DNA of 12,351 nt from Nitrolancea sp040255925 (lineage in GTDB: Bacteria; Chloroflexota; Chloroflexia; Thermomicrobiales; Thermomicrobiaceae). The stretch is from contig JBDZVX010000075.1 of assembly GCA_040255925.1 (NCBI GenBank), forward strand, positions 1 through 12,351, read 5' to 3'. The notes under the pieces are model-generated. The model searched no databases. It saw nothing but the letters and a program-made list of their open reading frames with translations, and had not been told where the DNA came from. Shown here one piece after another: positions 1 through 7,640 of this stretch (the stretch's first letter is position 1; each line of letters begins with the position of its first letter). The position numbers were made by a program, and so were the translations under genes.

Positions 1-1
1 C

Positions 2-772
2 GGCTACGGCACCGACGGCACGATCTGGGGCGGAGAATTTCTGGAGGGGAGCATCGAGGAGGGGTTTGCGCGGCGAGCGCACCTGGAGCACATCCCCTTA
101 CCTGGCGGCGAGGCAGCCATCCGCCAACCCTGGCGTACGGCGGTCGCCCAACTCATCACCCTCTACGGGGAGGAGCAGGCACTTCACCTTCCGCTCGCCC
201 TGATGCGCCAAGCGGGAGAACGGAACGTGCGCGTCATCGCCCGTCTGATCGAACGTGGGCTGAACACCCCGCTGACCTCCAGCGCCGGGCGGCTCTTTGA
301 TGCCGTCGCCGCGCTTGTAGGCGTGCCCGGCTCCTGGCAGACGACCTATGAGGGGCAGGCAGCGATCGAGCTCGAACTGGCCGCCAGTACCGCAGGAAAC
401 ACGGGCACCTATCCCTTCCGGCTACGTCCAGACGTCAATGGCTGGGTGGTCGAGATCCGGGAGATCATCGCGGGCGTCGTCGAGGGACTCCTGCGCGGAG
501 ATGACGCGGCCGAGATCGCCGCCCGGTTCCACCGGACGGTTGCCGGGATCGTTGCCGCGACCTGCGACCAGATCCGGTCGGAGAACGGGACCAGGAGCGT
601 TGCCCTCTCCGGCGGGACGTTTCAGAACATGCTTCTGCTCGGGCAGGTGATCGAGCTGCTCACCGAAAAGGGATTTGAGATCTACCGCCACCAGCGGGTA
701 CCGGCCAATGACGGCGGTCTCGCGCTGGGCCAGGCGGTACTGGCGAATTCGCTGTGGGCACGGAAAGCGTGA
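2..772 (+). CDS. hypF: HypF carbamoyltransferase, C-terminal part (5' end outside window)
   Basis: HypF transfers a carbamoyl group from carbamoyl phosphate to the C-terminal cysteine of HypE, the first step in making the cyanide ligands of [NiFe]-hydrogenase. Only the last 256 residues are visible, read from base 2 with no stop. This is the YrdC/Kae1-like transferase half; the acylphosphatase, zinc-finger and most YrdC-like parts lie upstream. Visible family signatures are GTDGTIWGGEFL at the extreme left, LPGGEAAIRQPWR, SSAGRLFDAVAALVG, ALSGGTFQN, and VPANDGGLALGQA near the C-terminus. The reading frame is intact to TGA at 770-772. hypC starts 7 nt later, so the two are surely in one operon. 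Assignment is firm for this half; integrity of the N-terminal half cannot be judged. Confidence 0.96.
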   Translation, partial: GYGTDGTIWGGEFLEGSIEEGFARRAHLEHIPLPGGEAAIRQPWRTAVAQLITLYGEEQALHLPLALMRQAGERNVRVIARLIERGLNTPLTSSAGRLFDAVAALVGVPGSWQTTYEGQAAIELELAASTAGNTGTYPFRLRPDVNGWVVEIREIIAGVVEGLLRGDDAAEIAARFHRTVAGIVAATCDQIRSENGTRSVALSGGTFQNMLLLGQVIELLTEKGFEIYRHQRVPANDGGLALGQAVLANSLWARKA

Positions 773-779
773 GGAGCTT

Positions 780-1058
780 ATGTGTTTAGGGATACCGGGT
801 CAGATCATGGAGATCGTCGATGAGGATCTCCAGATCGCCAAGGCCAACGTGGCCGGCGTCCGCCGGAATATCAATATCGGGCTTGTGGAGGACACCTCGG
901 AGAGCGCGAAAGTCGGAGATTGGGTCCTCATCCATGTCGGGTTCGCGATGGCCAAGATCAACGAGGAGGAGGCGGAATCCACGCTCTGGGCACTGAAGCA
1001 GATCGGCGAAGCCTACGAGCGGGAATTGGAAGAGCTTCACGCCTCACGGATCGAGTAG
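780..1058 (+). CDS. hypC: HypC, hydrogenase maturation chaperone
   Basis: HypC is a small chaperone that with HypD holds the Fe(CN)2CO unit and delivers it to the large-subunit precursor of [NiFe]-hydrogenase. The 92-residue product begins MCLGIPGQIMEI. Cys2, exposed after Met removal, is the family's essential iron-binding and large-subunit-contacting residue. The GDWVLIHVGFAMAKI segment near residues 47-61 is the conserved OB-fold strand. The start at 780 was chosen because it gives the obligatory Met-Cys and sits behind a GAGGAG Shine-Dalgarno at 771-776. An in-frame start further upstream would bury the cysteine inside a longer protein. The C-terminal tail is rich in Glu, as is common for HypC. 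The next gene starts 2 nt after the stop. Confidence 0.95.
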   Translation: MCLGIPGQIMEIVDEDLQIAKANVAGVRRNINIGLVEDTSESAKVGDWVLIHVGFAMAKINEEEAESTLWALKQIGEAYERELEELHASRIE

Positions 1059-1060
1059 TC

Positions 1061-1339
1061 ATGCGTGACGACGATTTGATGTTCCCAGGCTCCTGCGGCC
1101 TGGATCACGACGGCTGCGGCGTCTGCTCCGACGCCGGTATCCCCGCTCGGGTGCTCGACATCCAAGGGGACGACGCGCTCTGCGAGGACGCCTCCGGGAA
1201 CCGGGCCCGGATTGCGGTGGAACTGGTCGCCCCGGTACGGCCCGGAGACATGCTCCTGGTACACGGCGGGGTTGCTATCTGGAGAGCGGAGAGACCATCA
1301 GTGAAGGGGGAGGTTGATCCCAGTGAAGTTCGTCGATGA
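1061..1339 (+). CDS. Second HypC/HupF-like maturation protein
   Basis: This 92-residue protein is a divergent HypC/HybG/HupF-family relative. After a 20-residue acidic, Cys-containing head it has CSDAGIPARVLDI, which lines up with the CLGIPGQIMEI start of HypC. Near residues 60-76 it has VRPGDMLLVHGGVAIWR, which lines up with HypC's VGDWVLIHVGFAMAKI. It lacks the N-terminal Met-Cys. Cysteines are at residues 12, 19 and 22 (pattern C-x6-C-x2-C), and Cys22 is two residues further from the Gly-Ile-Pro than in HypC. It lies between hypC and hypD, and its end overlaps the hypD start by 17 nt, implying translational coupling. Similar extra HypC-like genes occur in hyp operons of Actinobacteria and relatives (from memory). 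The Shine-Dalgarno is weak; an in-frame ATG at 1079 is an alternative start. A role beside HypC, for example large-subunit-specific delivery, is inference. Confidence 0.85.
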   Translation: MRDDDLMFPGSCGLDHDGCGVCSDAGIPARVLDIQGDDALCEDASGNRARIAVELVAPVRPGDMLLVHGGVAIWRAERPSVKGEVDPSEVRR

Positions 1340-2444
1340 ATTTCGCAACGCCGAGATCGCCCGCGCGCTCTCGACCGAGATCAGCGGGCTGACCGACCCG
1401 AACCGGCAGTACAAGATCATGGAGGTCTGCGGAGGCCACACCCACACCATCTACCGCCACGGGATCAAAGATCTCCTGCCGCCCCAAATCGAACTCGTTC
1501 ACGGGCCGGGGTGCCCCGTCTGCGTGCTCCCGATGGGGCGGGTCGACGACGGTATCGCGGTCGCCGAGCGGCCCGAAGTCATCTTCACCTGCTTCGGCGA
1601 CATGATGCGGGTACCGGGATCGAAGGGCAACCTCCTGGAGATCAAGGCCCAGGGTGCCGATATCCGGATGGTCTATTCCCCACTGGACGCGCTCCGGCTC
1701 GCCCGGCAGAACCCGGACCGGGAGGTGGTCTTCTACGCCATCGGGTTCGAGACCACGGCGCCATCGACCGCCCTCACCCTCCAGCGAGCCAAGCGCGAAG
1801 GCATCACGAACTTCTCGGTCTTCTGCAACCACGTCACCATCGTGCCGCCGGTGCGGGCGCTGCTTGACTCGCCGGATCTCCGCCTCGACGGCTTCATCGG
1901 GCCGGGGCACGTCTCAACGGTCATCGGATGCCGCCCCTATGAATTCATGCCCAAGGATTATGGCAAGCCCTGCGTCGTGGCTGGGTTTGAACCGCTGGAC
2001 CTCCTGCAGTCGATCCTGATGATCATGCGGCAGCTGGCCGAAGGGCGCTGCGAGGTCGAGAACCAGTATCGCCGGATCGTCCCCTGGGAGGGGAATCTCC
2101 AAGCGCTCAGGAGCATGGCCGAGGTCTTCGAGCTCCGCCCCTATTTCGAGTGGCGGGGACTGGGCTTCATCGCACAGTCGGCGCTCAAGCTCTCAGCCGC
2201 CTACGCGGAGTTCGATGCCGAACGGCGATACGCTGTCCCCAGCGTGCGGGTCGCGGACCCGAAAGCCTGCCAGTGCGGGGAGGTGCTCAAGGGTGTCTTG
2301 AAACCCTGGGAATGCCGGGTCTTTGGTACAGCCTGTACGCCGGAACAGCCGCTGGGAACGCTCATGGTCTCATCCGAGGGCGCCTGCGCGGCCTACTACA
2401 ACTTTGGGCGTAAGTCGCTCGAGAAGATGGCGGTCAACGAATGA
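1323..2444 (+). CDS. hypD: HypD, Fe-S protein for Fe(CN)2CO assembly
   Basis: HypD, with HypC, is the scaffold on which the Fe(CN)2CO group of [NiFe]-hydrogenase is built. The 373-residue product has family-typical length. It shows EVCGGHTHTIYRHG with Cys36, GPGCPVCVLP with Cys64 and Cys67, and the C-terminal cluster region with Cys316, Cys318, Cys331, Cys338 and Cys355, which supplies the [4Fe-4S] ligands. Other signatures are YAIGFETTAPSTA and GFIGPGHVSTVIG. I chose GTG at 1323 because a purine-rich AGGGGGAGG at 1305-1313 sits 9 nt upstream. The TTG at 1314 touches that Shine-Dalgarno and is unlikely. The 5' end overlaps the HypC-like gene, and the stop overlaps the hypE start as ATGA. Confidence 0.96.
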   Translation: MKFVDEFRNAEIARALSTEISGLTDPNRQYKIMEVCGGHTHTIYRHGIKDLLPPQIELVHGPGCPVCVLPMGRVDDGIAVAERPEVIFTCFGDMMRVPGSKGNLLEIKAQGADIRMVYSPLDALRLARQNPDREVVFYAIGFETTAPSTALTLQRAKREGITNFSVFCNHVTIVPPVRALLDSPDLRLDGFIGPGHVSTVIGCRPYEFMPKDYGKPCVVAGFEPLDLLQSILMIMRQLAEGRCEVENQYRRIVPWEGNLQALRSMAEVFELRPYFEWRGLGFIAQSALKLSAAYAEFDAERRYAVPSVRVADPKACQCGEVLKGVLKPWECRVFGTACTPEQPLGTLMVSSEGACAAYYNFGRKSLEKMAVNE

Positions 2445-3520
2445 ACGCGCAACGCGAGCAGCAAGTCCTGGCGGCACTCGAACTCAACCGGCGCCGGCCG
2501 CCGAATTTCACGGCTCCGCGAATCGACATGACGCACGGTGCCGGAGGCAAGGCTACGCACAAACTGATCGAGGGGCTTCTGCTGCCGGCCTTCAACAACC
2601 CGGTGCTGGCACCCCTTTCCGATGCCGCACTGCTTCCCTTCGGCGACATCGAGCTGGCGCTCACCACCGACGCCTTCGTCGTCCGGCCTCTGGCGTTCCC
2701 TGGAGGATCGATCGGGGAGTTGGCGGTCAACGGAACCGTGAACGACCTGGCCGTCTCTGGCGCCACGCCGATCGCGCTCGCGGCGGCGCTGATCATCGAA
2801 GAGGGGCTGGCGAGCGAGGTGCTGCGCCGGGAGGTGGACGCAATGGCAAACGCCGCCGCGCGTGCCGGGGTCGCGATCACCACCGGCGACACCAAGGTAG
2901 TCGAGCGAGGAAAGGGCGATGAGCTCTACATCATCACCACCGGAATCGGAATTGTGGAGCCCGGCCTACCTCTCGCGTCAACCGCTGTCCGGCCCGGAGA
3001 CAAGATCATCTGCTCGGGCACCTTGGGCGACCATGGCGCGGCGATCCTGATCGCGCGGGGGGATCTCGACCTGGAAGCCGACGTGGTCTCCGACACCCGG
3101 CCGCTCACCCCACTGGTCGAAGCGCTCAAACGCGCGGTGGGACCGGACCTTCGCTTCATGCGGGACCCGACACGTGGCGGGGTCGGCACCGTCTTGAACG
3201 AACTGGCACGCGATGGTAATTGCGGCATCGCGGTCTGGGAAGAGAAGCTGCCGATCCTGGATGTCGTGCACGGCGCGGCCGAAATCCTCGGTATTGATCC
3301 ACTCTACATGGCCAACGAGGGGAAGCTGCTGGCGGTCGTGGCCCCGGACGCGGTGGAGGGAGCGTTGCAAGCGCTGCAAGGAGTCGTGGGTGGTGAGCAA
3401 GCGTCGGTGATCGGGGAAATTCGCGAGGAACCGGCGCGGATGGTCTTGATGCACACACAGTTCGGCGGTACCCGGATGATCGACATGCTGATCGGCGATC
3501 CACTGCCACGGATTTGCTGA
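2441..3520 (+). CDS. hypE: HypE, thiocarbamate dehydratase for cyanide ligand synthesis
   Basis: HypE receives the carbamoyl group from HypF on its terminal cysteine and dehydrates it with ATP to a thiocyanate, the cyanide donor. The 359-residue product belongs to the PurM/SelD/ThiL-like ATPase superfamily. Visible motifs are DMTHGAGGKATHKLIEG (residues about 28-44), LTTDAFVV, PGGSIGELAVNGTVNDLAVSG, TGDTKVV, the RDPTRGGVGTVLNELA nucleotide/Mg loop, and the diagnostic C-terminus PRIC, whose Cys359 is the modified residue. The N-terminus carries about 27 extra residues before the first conserved motif, a modest extension. Start ATG overlaps the hypD stop (ATGA), indicating coupled translation. 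All key residues are present, so the protein should be active. Confidence 0.96.
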   Translation: MNAQREQQVLAALELNRRRPPNFTAPRIDMTHGAGGKATHKLIEGLLLPAFNNPVLAPLSDAALLPFGDIELALTTDAFVVRPLAFPGGSIGELAVNGTVNDLAVSGATPIALAAALIIEEGLASEVLRREVDAMANAAARAGVAITTGDTKVVERGKGDELYIITTGIGIVEPGLPLASTAVRPGDKIICSGTLGDHGAAILIARGDLDLEADVVSDTRPLTPLVEALKRAVGPDLRFMRDPTRGGVGTVLNELARDGNCGIAVWEEKLPILDVVHGAAEILGIDPLYMANEGKLLAVVAPDAVEGALQALQGVVGGEQASVIGEIREEPARMVLMHTQFGGTRMIDMLIGDPLPRIC

Positions 3521-3528
3521 GAATCAGA

Positions 3529-4731
3529 ATGGGACAGGCGATGGTCGACACGGCGATGCTGGCGGCGCGGAGCAAAGAAGCCTTACTCCGGCGTAATCAG
3601 GTTTTCGAGAATTTCTTCCGGGCGGAGGCGCCACGGCTCGCTGAAGCCTGCCACCAGATGTCCCACAGATTTCTGGAGGGCGGACGGCTACTGGCGTTCG
3701 GACGCGGTCCAGCCACGACCGACGCCCAGCACGTGTCGGTGGAGTTCGTCCATCCGGTCATCGTGGGTAAACGGGCGTTGCCGGCACTGGATCTCGGCGC
3801 GGAATTCGCAACCTCGGTACCCGTCATCACCCGGCCGGAGGACATGGTAATGGGGTTTGCCTTTCCGTCCGCCGATGAGGCGGTTGAGACGGCGCTGACA
3901 CGCGCGCGGAAGCGTGGGGCGCTCACCTTCGCGCTGTCAGGTGAAGAGGCTGAGTACCCCTTCCCGCCTCCGGACCACGATCCGTTCGTCTGCCAGGAGA
4001 TCGTCGAGGTGCTCTATCACATGCTCTGGGAGACCGTGCACGTCTACTTCGAGCACCGGGAGCAGGGTCACGACGTCGGCGCATCCTCCTTCCTGTACCC
4101 CTTCCTCGGCAGACGCGAACAGGAGCTTGACCAGGTGGTGGAAGCGGTACAGGGCTCGATGCTCCAGAAGGTGGACGAGGTCAACAGCATGCGGGCGGTG
4201 CTGGCTGAACGCGAGACGGGCGCCATCGTGTCGGCAGCCGTCGCGATGAGCGAGCGGCTGCGGCAGGGAGGGAAGATCATCGCCTTCGGTAACGGTGGCT
4301 CGGCTACCGACGCCAACGATCTGGTGATCGATTGCGTCGCGCCACCGCCGGGCCTCCAGCCGGTTCCGGCAGTTTCACTGGCGGTCGAGCCGGCGAACAT
4401 CACTGCCATCGCCAACGACATCGGGAGTGAGGCCATCTTCGCCCGCCAGTTGATCGCGCATGGTCGGCCGGAGGATGTGGCGATCGGGATCTCCACCAGT
4501 GGGGGATCTCCCAATATCATCGCCGCCCTGGCTGAGGGCCGCCGCCGCGGGCTGCTGACCGTGGGGATTCTCGGCTACGACGGTGGCCGGATCGTCAGCG
4601 AGCAACTCGCGGACCATGCCATCGTGGTCCGGTCGGATTACATTCCGCGCATCCAGGAGGTACAGGCATCGGCCTACCATGTGCTGCGCGGTCTCCTGGA
4701 TGAGTTGGGAGGGGGCGACGGAGCTGCCTGA
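3529..4731 (+). CDS. Double SIS-domain protein (GmhA-like tandem)
   Basis: This 400-residue protein contains two sugar-isomerase (SIS) domains of the phosphoheptose isomerase (GmhA) type in tandem. Domain 1 (about 20-185) has FGRGPATTDAQHVSVE (residues 57-72) and CQEIVEVLYH (155-164). Domain 2 (about 215-395) has FGNGGSATDANDLVID (253-268), ITAIANDIG, STSGGSPN (322-329) and RIQEVQASAYH (374-384). E. coli GmhA uses His61, Glu65, Gln172 and His180 for metal. Domain 1 keeps all four (H68, E72, Q156, H164) but has lost the NGGS and STSG phosphate loops. Domain 2 keeps both loops and Gln376/His384, but has Asp264 and Asp268 for the His and Glu. It follows hypE by 8 nt, so it is an operon member. 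GmhA-like genes near some hydrogenase clusters are a recollection I cannot verify. Substrate is unknown. ATG 3541, behind GGGACAGG, is an alternative start. Confidence 0.88.
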   Translation: MGQAMVDTAMLAARSKEALLRRNQVFENFFRAEAPRLAEACHQMSHRFLEGGRLLAFGRGPATTDAQHVSVEFVHPVIVGKRALPALDLGAEFATSVPVITRPEDMVMGFAFPSADEAVETALTRARKRGALTFALSGEEAEYPFPPPDHDPFVCQEIVEVLYHMLWETVHVYFEHREQGHDVGASSFLYPFLGRREQELDQVVEAVQGSMLQKVDEVNSMRAVLAERETGAIVSAAVAMSERLRQGGKIIAFGNGGSATDANDLVIDCVAPPPGLQPVPAVSLAVEPANITAIANDIGSEAIFARQLIAHGRPEDVAIGISTSGGSPNIIAALAEGRRRGLLTVGILGYDGGRIVSEQLADHAIVVRSDYIPRIQEVQASAYHVLRGLLDELGGGDGAA

Positions 4732-4889
4732 TTCGTACCCGAACGCCGGAGTGACAGGCTTCCGGTAGCAACCATGGCCTGTCCAGCTCAACCTGTACCC
4801 GCTTACGCTCCACTACAAATCACGCACGGTCCCCATGCATGCCGGCCAGGTGTCCTCGGAAAGACATCGGATTTAGCCTCGACCACAAC

Positions 4890-6026
4890 TCATGGCTGGA
4901 CGCGTATCCGGGCCGACAGAAAGTCGAGCAGAACCCGCAACACGGCCAGGATCGGCACCGCGAATATCGCACCGCGTATCCCGTCGATCTCGCTCGCGGC
5001 AATCACGCCGAGCAGGATGATGATCGGATGAACCCGAACCGCCTGCCCCTGGATTCGTGGCGTGAGCACGTTACTCTCTAGCTGCTGGATGGCGATATAG
5101 AGCACGATGGTCAGTATTCCCGTGACCGGCGACTGCACGAAGCCAAGGATGATGGCTGGTATCGATCCAAGGAACGCGCCGAGGTACGGGATTATCGCGG
5201 TCACCGACACCCACGCGCCGAGGAGTAGCGGGTAGGGAACGCCAAGCAGCCAGAGCGCCAGGCCGGATAGGACGCCCTGCGCAAGCAGGGAGATGGTCAA
5301 ACCACCGAGATACCGCGAAAGGGAAACCCCGAACTCCTCCCACAACACCAGCACGTCACGATGATAGTTTTCCGGCACGAGGCGCAGCGAGGCAGCCTTG
5401 ACCCGGGCGGTGTCCACCAACAGATAGATGGCCACGAAGACGATCCCGAATGCTTTCACGGCAATGTCGGCGATGCTGGCGACGGCACCCAAGAGATCAT
5501 CCAGGAGCCCGGCGGCTATCTGGCTGGCGCGGGTGATAACGCTGATGCGCAGGTCATCAATCACGGCATCGGTATTCGCCGACACTAGACCGCGTTCCTG
5601 AAATGGCCGGATGATGTCACGTAGGAGGCGGTCGCCCCCGGTGACGAAGCCGGGAATGGACGCGATCAGGCCGCTAAGCTGGTTGATCAGCACCGGGATG
5701 ATGACGAGCACGGTCAGAACGAGCAACGAAATGACGGCCAGAACGGTCAGGGCGATTGCCACACCTCTCGGCATCACCTTCGACAGCAATCGAACCGGGA
5801 ACGACAAGATCAGTGCGAGGAACACGCCCCCGAGACTAATCGTCAGGATCGTCGGCGCTGCCCAGATCACTAGGACCACCGCGACGACAATGACCCCGAT
5901 CAGCAGGTTGCGGGTTCGTGGCGAAATCGGAATCGGAGTCGGAACAGCGCGTAGGCTACTCACCGGTGCGCCCTGAGGCGCCTCCGCCACCGTCTCTTTG
6001 TCGCTTGGACGACGCTCGTCTTTCAT
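4890..6026 (-). CDS. AI-2E family transporter (PerM/TqsA-like membrane protein)
   Basis: This 378-residue integral membrane protein belongs to the AI-2E exporter superfamily (PerM, TqsA, YdiK). Known members export small molecules or exchange ions; the substrate here cannot be told. A charged, proline-rich cytoplasmic head of about 38 residues precedes two adjacent hydrophobic helices (about 41-82, LLIGVIVVAVVLVIWAA first), a third at about 92-115, and a soluble middle region (about 120-215). The conserved C-terminal bundle includes SVTAIIPYLGAFLGSIPAIILG, whose P-x-x-G core is the family signature, and a QQLESNVLTPRIQG segment followed by HPIIILLGVIAA. Length fits the family. The start is the only ATG near the end of the frame (complement of 6024-6026); its Shine-Dalgarno is weak. 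It converges on the hyp operon with 158 nt between, in which no clear terminator is seen. Confidence 0.93.
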   Translation of the reverse strand: MKDERRPSDKETVAEAPQGAPVSSLRAVPTPIPISPRTRNLLIGVIVVAVVLVIWAAPTILTISLGGVFLALILSFPVRLLSKVMPRGVAIALTVLAVISLLVLTVLVIIPVLINQLSGLIASIPGFVTGGDRLLRDIIRPFQERGLVSANTDAVIDDLRISVITRASQIAAGLLDDLLGAVASIADIAVKAFGIVFVAIYLLVDTARVKAASLRLVPENYHRDVLVLWEEFGVSLSRYLGGLTISLLAQGVLSGLALWLLGVPYPLLLGAWVSVTAIIPYLGAFLGSIPAIILGFVQSPVTGILTIVLYIAIQQLESNVLTPRIQGQAVRVHPIIILLGVIAASEIDGIRGAIFAVPILAVLRVLLDFLSARIRVQP

Positions 6027-6283
6027 TGAGTCGCCGTTTCTTCACGCCAGACGGGCATGCGAGCGGATGGGTAATCCATGGTACTGACCGAGACGACATT
6101 CATTTGCCGGTTAGCCCCCAGCGCGACTCGGTGGCCAGGTGAGTCTTGCCGGGCCCTCGTTTCCGATAGCCCGCAAAAAGCCCGCCCTAAAATTTAGAGC
6201 ATCCCCTAGTCGTGACGAACCACAGTGGCGAGGACTGTTTGGGCCCATCCACGATGAGATCGTGGCGGTAGAGAAGAAGACGT

Positions 6284-6657
6284 AACGATCTTCCGGGCGA
6301 GCAAGAGAAACTGGTCGCGGCACTTCTGCCCGCGCGGAAGCCCTGCCCGTCATCCATCTGAGCGCGGGTCAGCGGCACGAGAGGACCGGTGCGGTAGCGT
6401 TGTCAGAGAAAACGGCTACCGCACCGTCAGTGTTTGACTCATCGAGCGTGAGATCGAAGCGGTGATCCAAAAACGCGGCAACAAGGAGGAGACCAACGAC
6501 GTTGACCGAGATTCTACGGGGAGCGACCAGCCATTGGATGGACCTATCCTAGATTATTCGCGGCGGTCCAGCAATGCGCGGATGCAGCAAGCAGCATCAC
6601 TACCGAACCTACTTGTAGCTTGCTGCACCGGGTGAAGAAACCCCGCTAACTAGACCG
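6284..6657 (+). pseudogene. Decayed IS5-type transposase remnant
   Basis: Two stretches on the plus strand resemble the start and the end of an IS5-family transposase with the middle missing. From 6284 the frame reads DLPGEQEKLVAALLPARKP, close to the N-terminal DLTDEQWALLEPLLP-type motif of these proteins, and then hits a stop. From about 6445 another frame reads IEREIEAVIQKRGNKEE, then VDRDS. This matches the typical 'avIP.R.n.e ... FDr..YRERN' stretch near the catalytic end. A one-base shift near 6511 restores YGER, followed by AIGW, compared with the usual YRERN-VERAIGWLK. Stops and frameshifts mean it is not functional. I compared with remembered consensus only, so this is a reading of short degenerate matches. 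No terminal inverted repeats or target duplication were identified. Confidence 0.42.
6387..6426. repeat. Strong inverted repeat (hairpin)
   Basis: CGGTGCGGTAGC at 6387-6398 is perfectly complementary to GCTACCGCACCG at 6415-6426. With one bulged base (6415), the inner CGTT/AACG (6398-6401 with 6411-6414) extends the stem to about 15 pairs with a 9-nt loop. No T-run follows on either strand, so it is not a typical intrinsic terminator. It lies within the transposase-like remnant. Confidence 0.6.
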
Positions 6658-6836
6658 CCGGTTTTACGGCGCATTAGGAAACTTGCCCGCGGTCCACCTA
6701 CCCACGTTATCGGTCCGTATTCTGGAGCGGCACCTGCTTGACGGACGAACGTTAGAGTGTACGCCATCCAGAGCGGGACCCTTGACGCCCCCCGCGGATG
6801 CCAGCCAACCACGGGTGCGTGCATTATCCGCGCTCG

Positions 6837-7454
6837 TCAGCGCTTCCAGCGAGCCACTTCGACAAGCTCCGTATTCAACTCTAAGAGCAGCACCGACTGG
6901 TTCCCGTTCTGGGCGGCGGGTGAGTGCGCAACAGACCAGCCGGTAGGAGTGATGTTGAGCTTGTCCATGACCGAGACCACGACAAGGGTCCGATCGATCG
7001 CCGGATGGGGAAGCGGGGTTTTTTCCGATGCCAGGCTTTTAGCCTCCCAGCCACCGGAATGAAAGCATTGTTCGTCGAAACGTTTGAGGCGAAGCGAGTA
7101 GTCTTTGTTGGCCACGCGAGTCAAATGGGCAACCGCATCAAGGTAATACAGATCGAGGAGCGCGAGGGCACAGCTGCGTGCCTGCTCCCGCCACTGCTGC
7201 CCAACTCGCCCACCTGACTCGATATAGCTGAGCAACTGCTCAAGACGGGAGATCGCGCATTCGGCTTCTTTTCCATAGCGAAACCAGCGGTAGGGAATGA
7301 GTGGAGTCAGTTCCAGAAAGTACCCGGCCAGCCGTTCGAGCTTTGTCGTCTGTAATTCTTCGATAGGGCGGTGCTCCCGAAGGAGTTCTTCCGCCGCTCG
7401 GACTACGGCAGCTACATTCCCACGCGGATCAGACGGCCGGTCAGCCATCACCAT
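6837..7454 (-). CDS. Hypothetical protein, 205 residues, not recognised
   Basis: I do not recognise this family. The frame has a start (complement of 7452-7454) preceded by a strong GGGAGG 5 nt upstream, which supports translation. The first half (residues 1-120) looks helical and charged: AAVVRAAEELLREHRPIEEL, a LAGYFLELTPLIPYRWFRYG stretch rich in aromatics, then SRLEQLLSYIESGG and CALALLDLYYLDAVAHLTRV. The second half is less regular and ends in SVLLLELNTELVEVARWKR, likely a beta strand. No signal peptide, membrane helix or known motif is visible. It stands alone, divergent from the ferritin gene with about 260 nt between, and its codon use is less strictly GC-ending than the hyp genes. 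An ATG two codons in is an alternative start. Confidence 0.65.
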   Translation of the reverse strand: MVMADRPSDPRGNVAAVVRAAEELLREHRPIEELQTTKLERLAGYFLELTPLIPYRWFRYGKEAECAISRLEQLLSYIESGGRVGQQWREQARSCALALLDLYYLDAVAHLTRVANKDYSLRLKRFDEQCFHSGGWEAKSLASEKTPLPHPAIDRTLVVVSVMDKLNITPTGWSVAHSPAAQNGNQSVLLLELNTELVEVARWKR

Positions 7455-7568
7455 CGATACCTCCCATCAAGAACGTCGTGGTGTGTTTCTTTGAGGGCTC
7501 CAAACGCGATCGTTCAGCAGGGTTATCTCAGGGTCCTTTGATCAGATCCGTCTCTCCTCGTTGGAAGC

Positions 7569-7640
7569 CCTCTGAAATCCCGAGAAGCGGAGTCGGGATT
7601 AACCTAGAGGTTTTTCCCCGATTTGTCAAGCGGGGGGAAA
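7569..7640 (+). promoter_or_regulatory. Terminator-like leader hairpin upstream of ferritin
   Basis: AATCCCGA (7576-7583) pairs perfectly with TCGGGATT (7593-7600) around a 9-nt loop. An outer CCTCT/AGAGG pair (7569-7573 with 7606-7610) closes the stem, and TTTTT follows at 7611-7615. This has the form of an intrinsic terminator on the plus strand. TTTCCCC (7613-7619) can instead pair with GGGGAAA (7634-7640), a second hairpin that would take in the U-tract. The whole lies about 75-145 nt before the ferritin start. Either it ends a short transcript or acts as an attenuator in the ferritin leader. The pairing is seen in the sequence; the function is inference. Confidence 0.4.

Larger units (their letters stand above)
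6027..6836. other. Region without an intact gene (about 810 bp)
   Basis: No frame here carries a protein that I recognise or that has a convincing start with Shine-Dalgarno. The stretch separates the divergently placed 5' end of the AI-2E gene from the 3' end of the 205-residue gene. What it holds is a probable decayed transposase (6284-6657) with a strong hairpin inside it (6387-6426). Its base composition is more mixed than the hyp operon. The promoter of the AI-2E gene should lie near 6030-6120, but I see no clear -35/-10 pair. Confidence 0.6.

Noticed and set aside
1275..1910. Long minus-strand open frame opposite hypD
   Set aside because: It is antisense to a certain gene in GC-rich DNA, has no ribosome site, and the Asp/Arg-rich composition is typical of a shadow frame.
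4746..4783. Inverted repeats GACAGGC/GCCTGTC and CCGGA/TCCGG after the SIS gene as an operon terminator
   Set aside because: Stems are short, loops are long and no T-run follows.
6609..6824. 71-codon minus-strand open frame
   Set aside because: No ribosome site and no recognisable features; it overlaps the transposase-like remnant.
7600..7612. AACCTAGAGGTT as an iron-regulator (DtxR/IdeR) box before ferritin
   Set aside because: The half-sites are in the opposite order to the known AGGTTAG-CTAACCT box, and the sequence is part of the hairpin.
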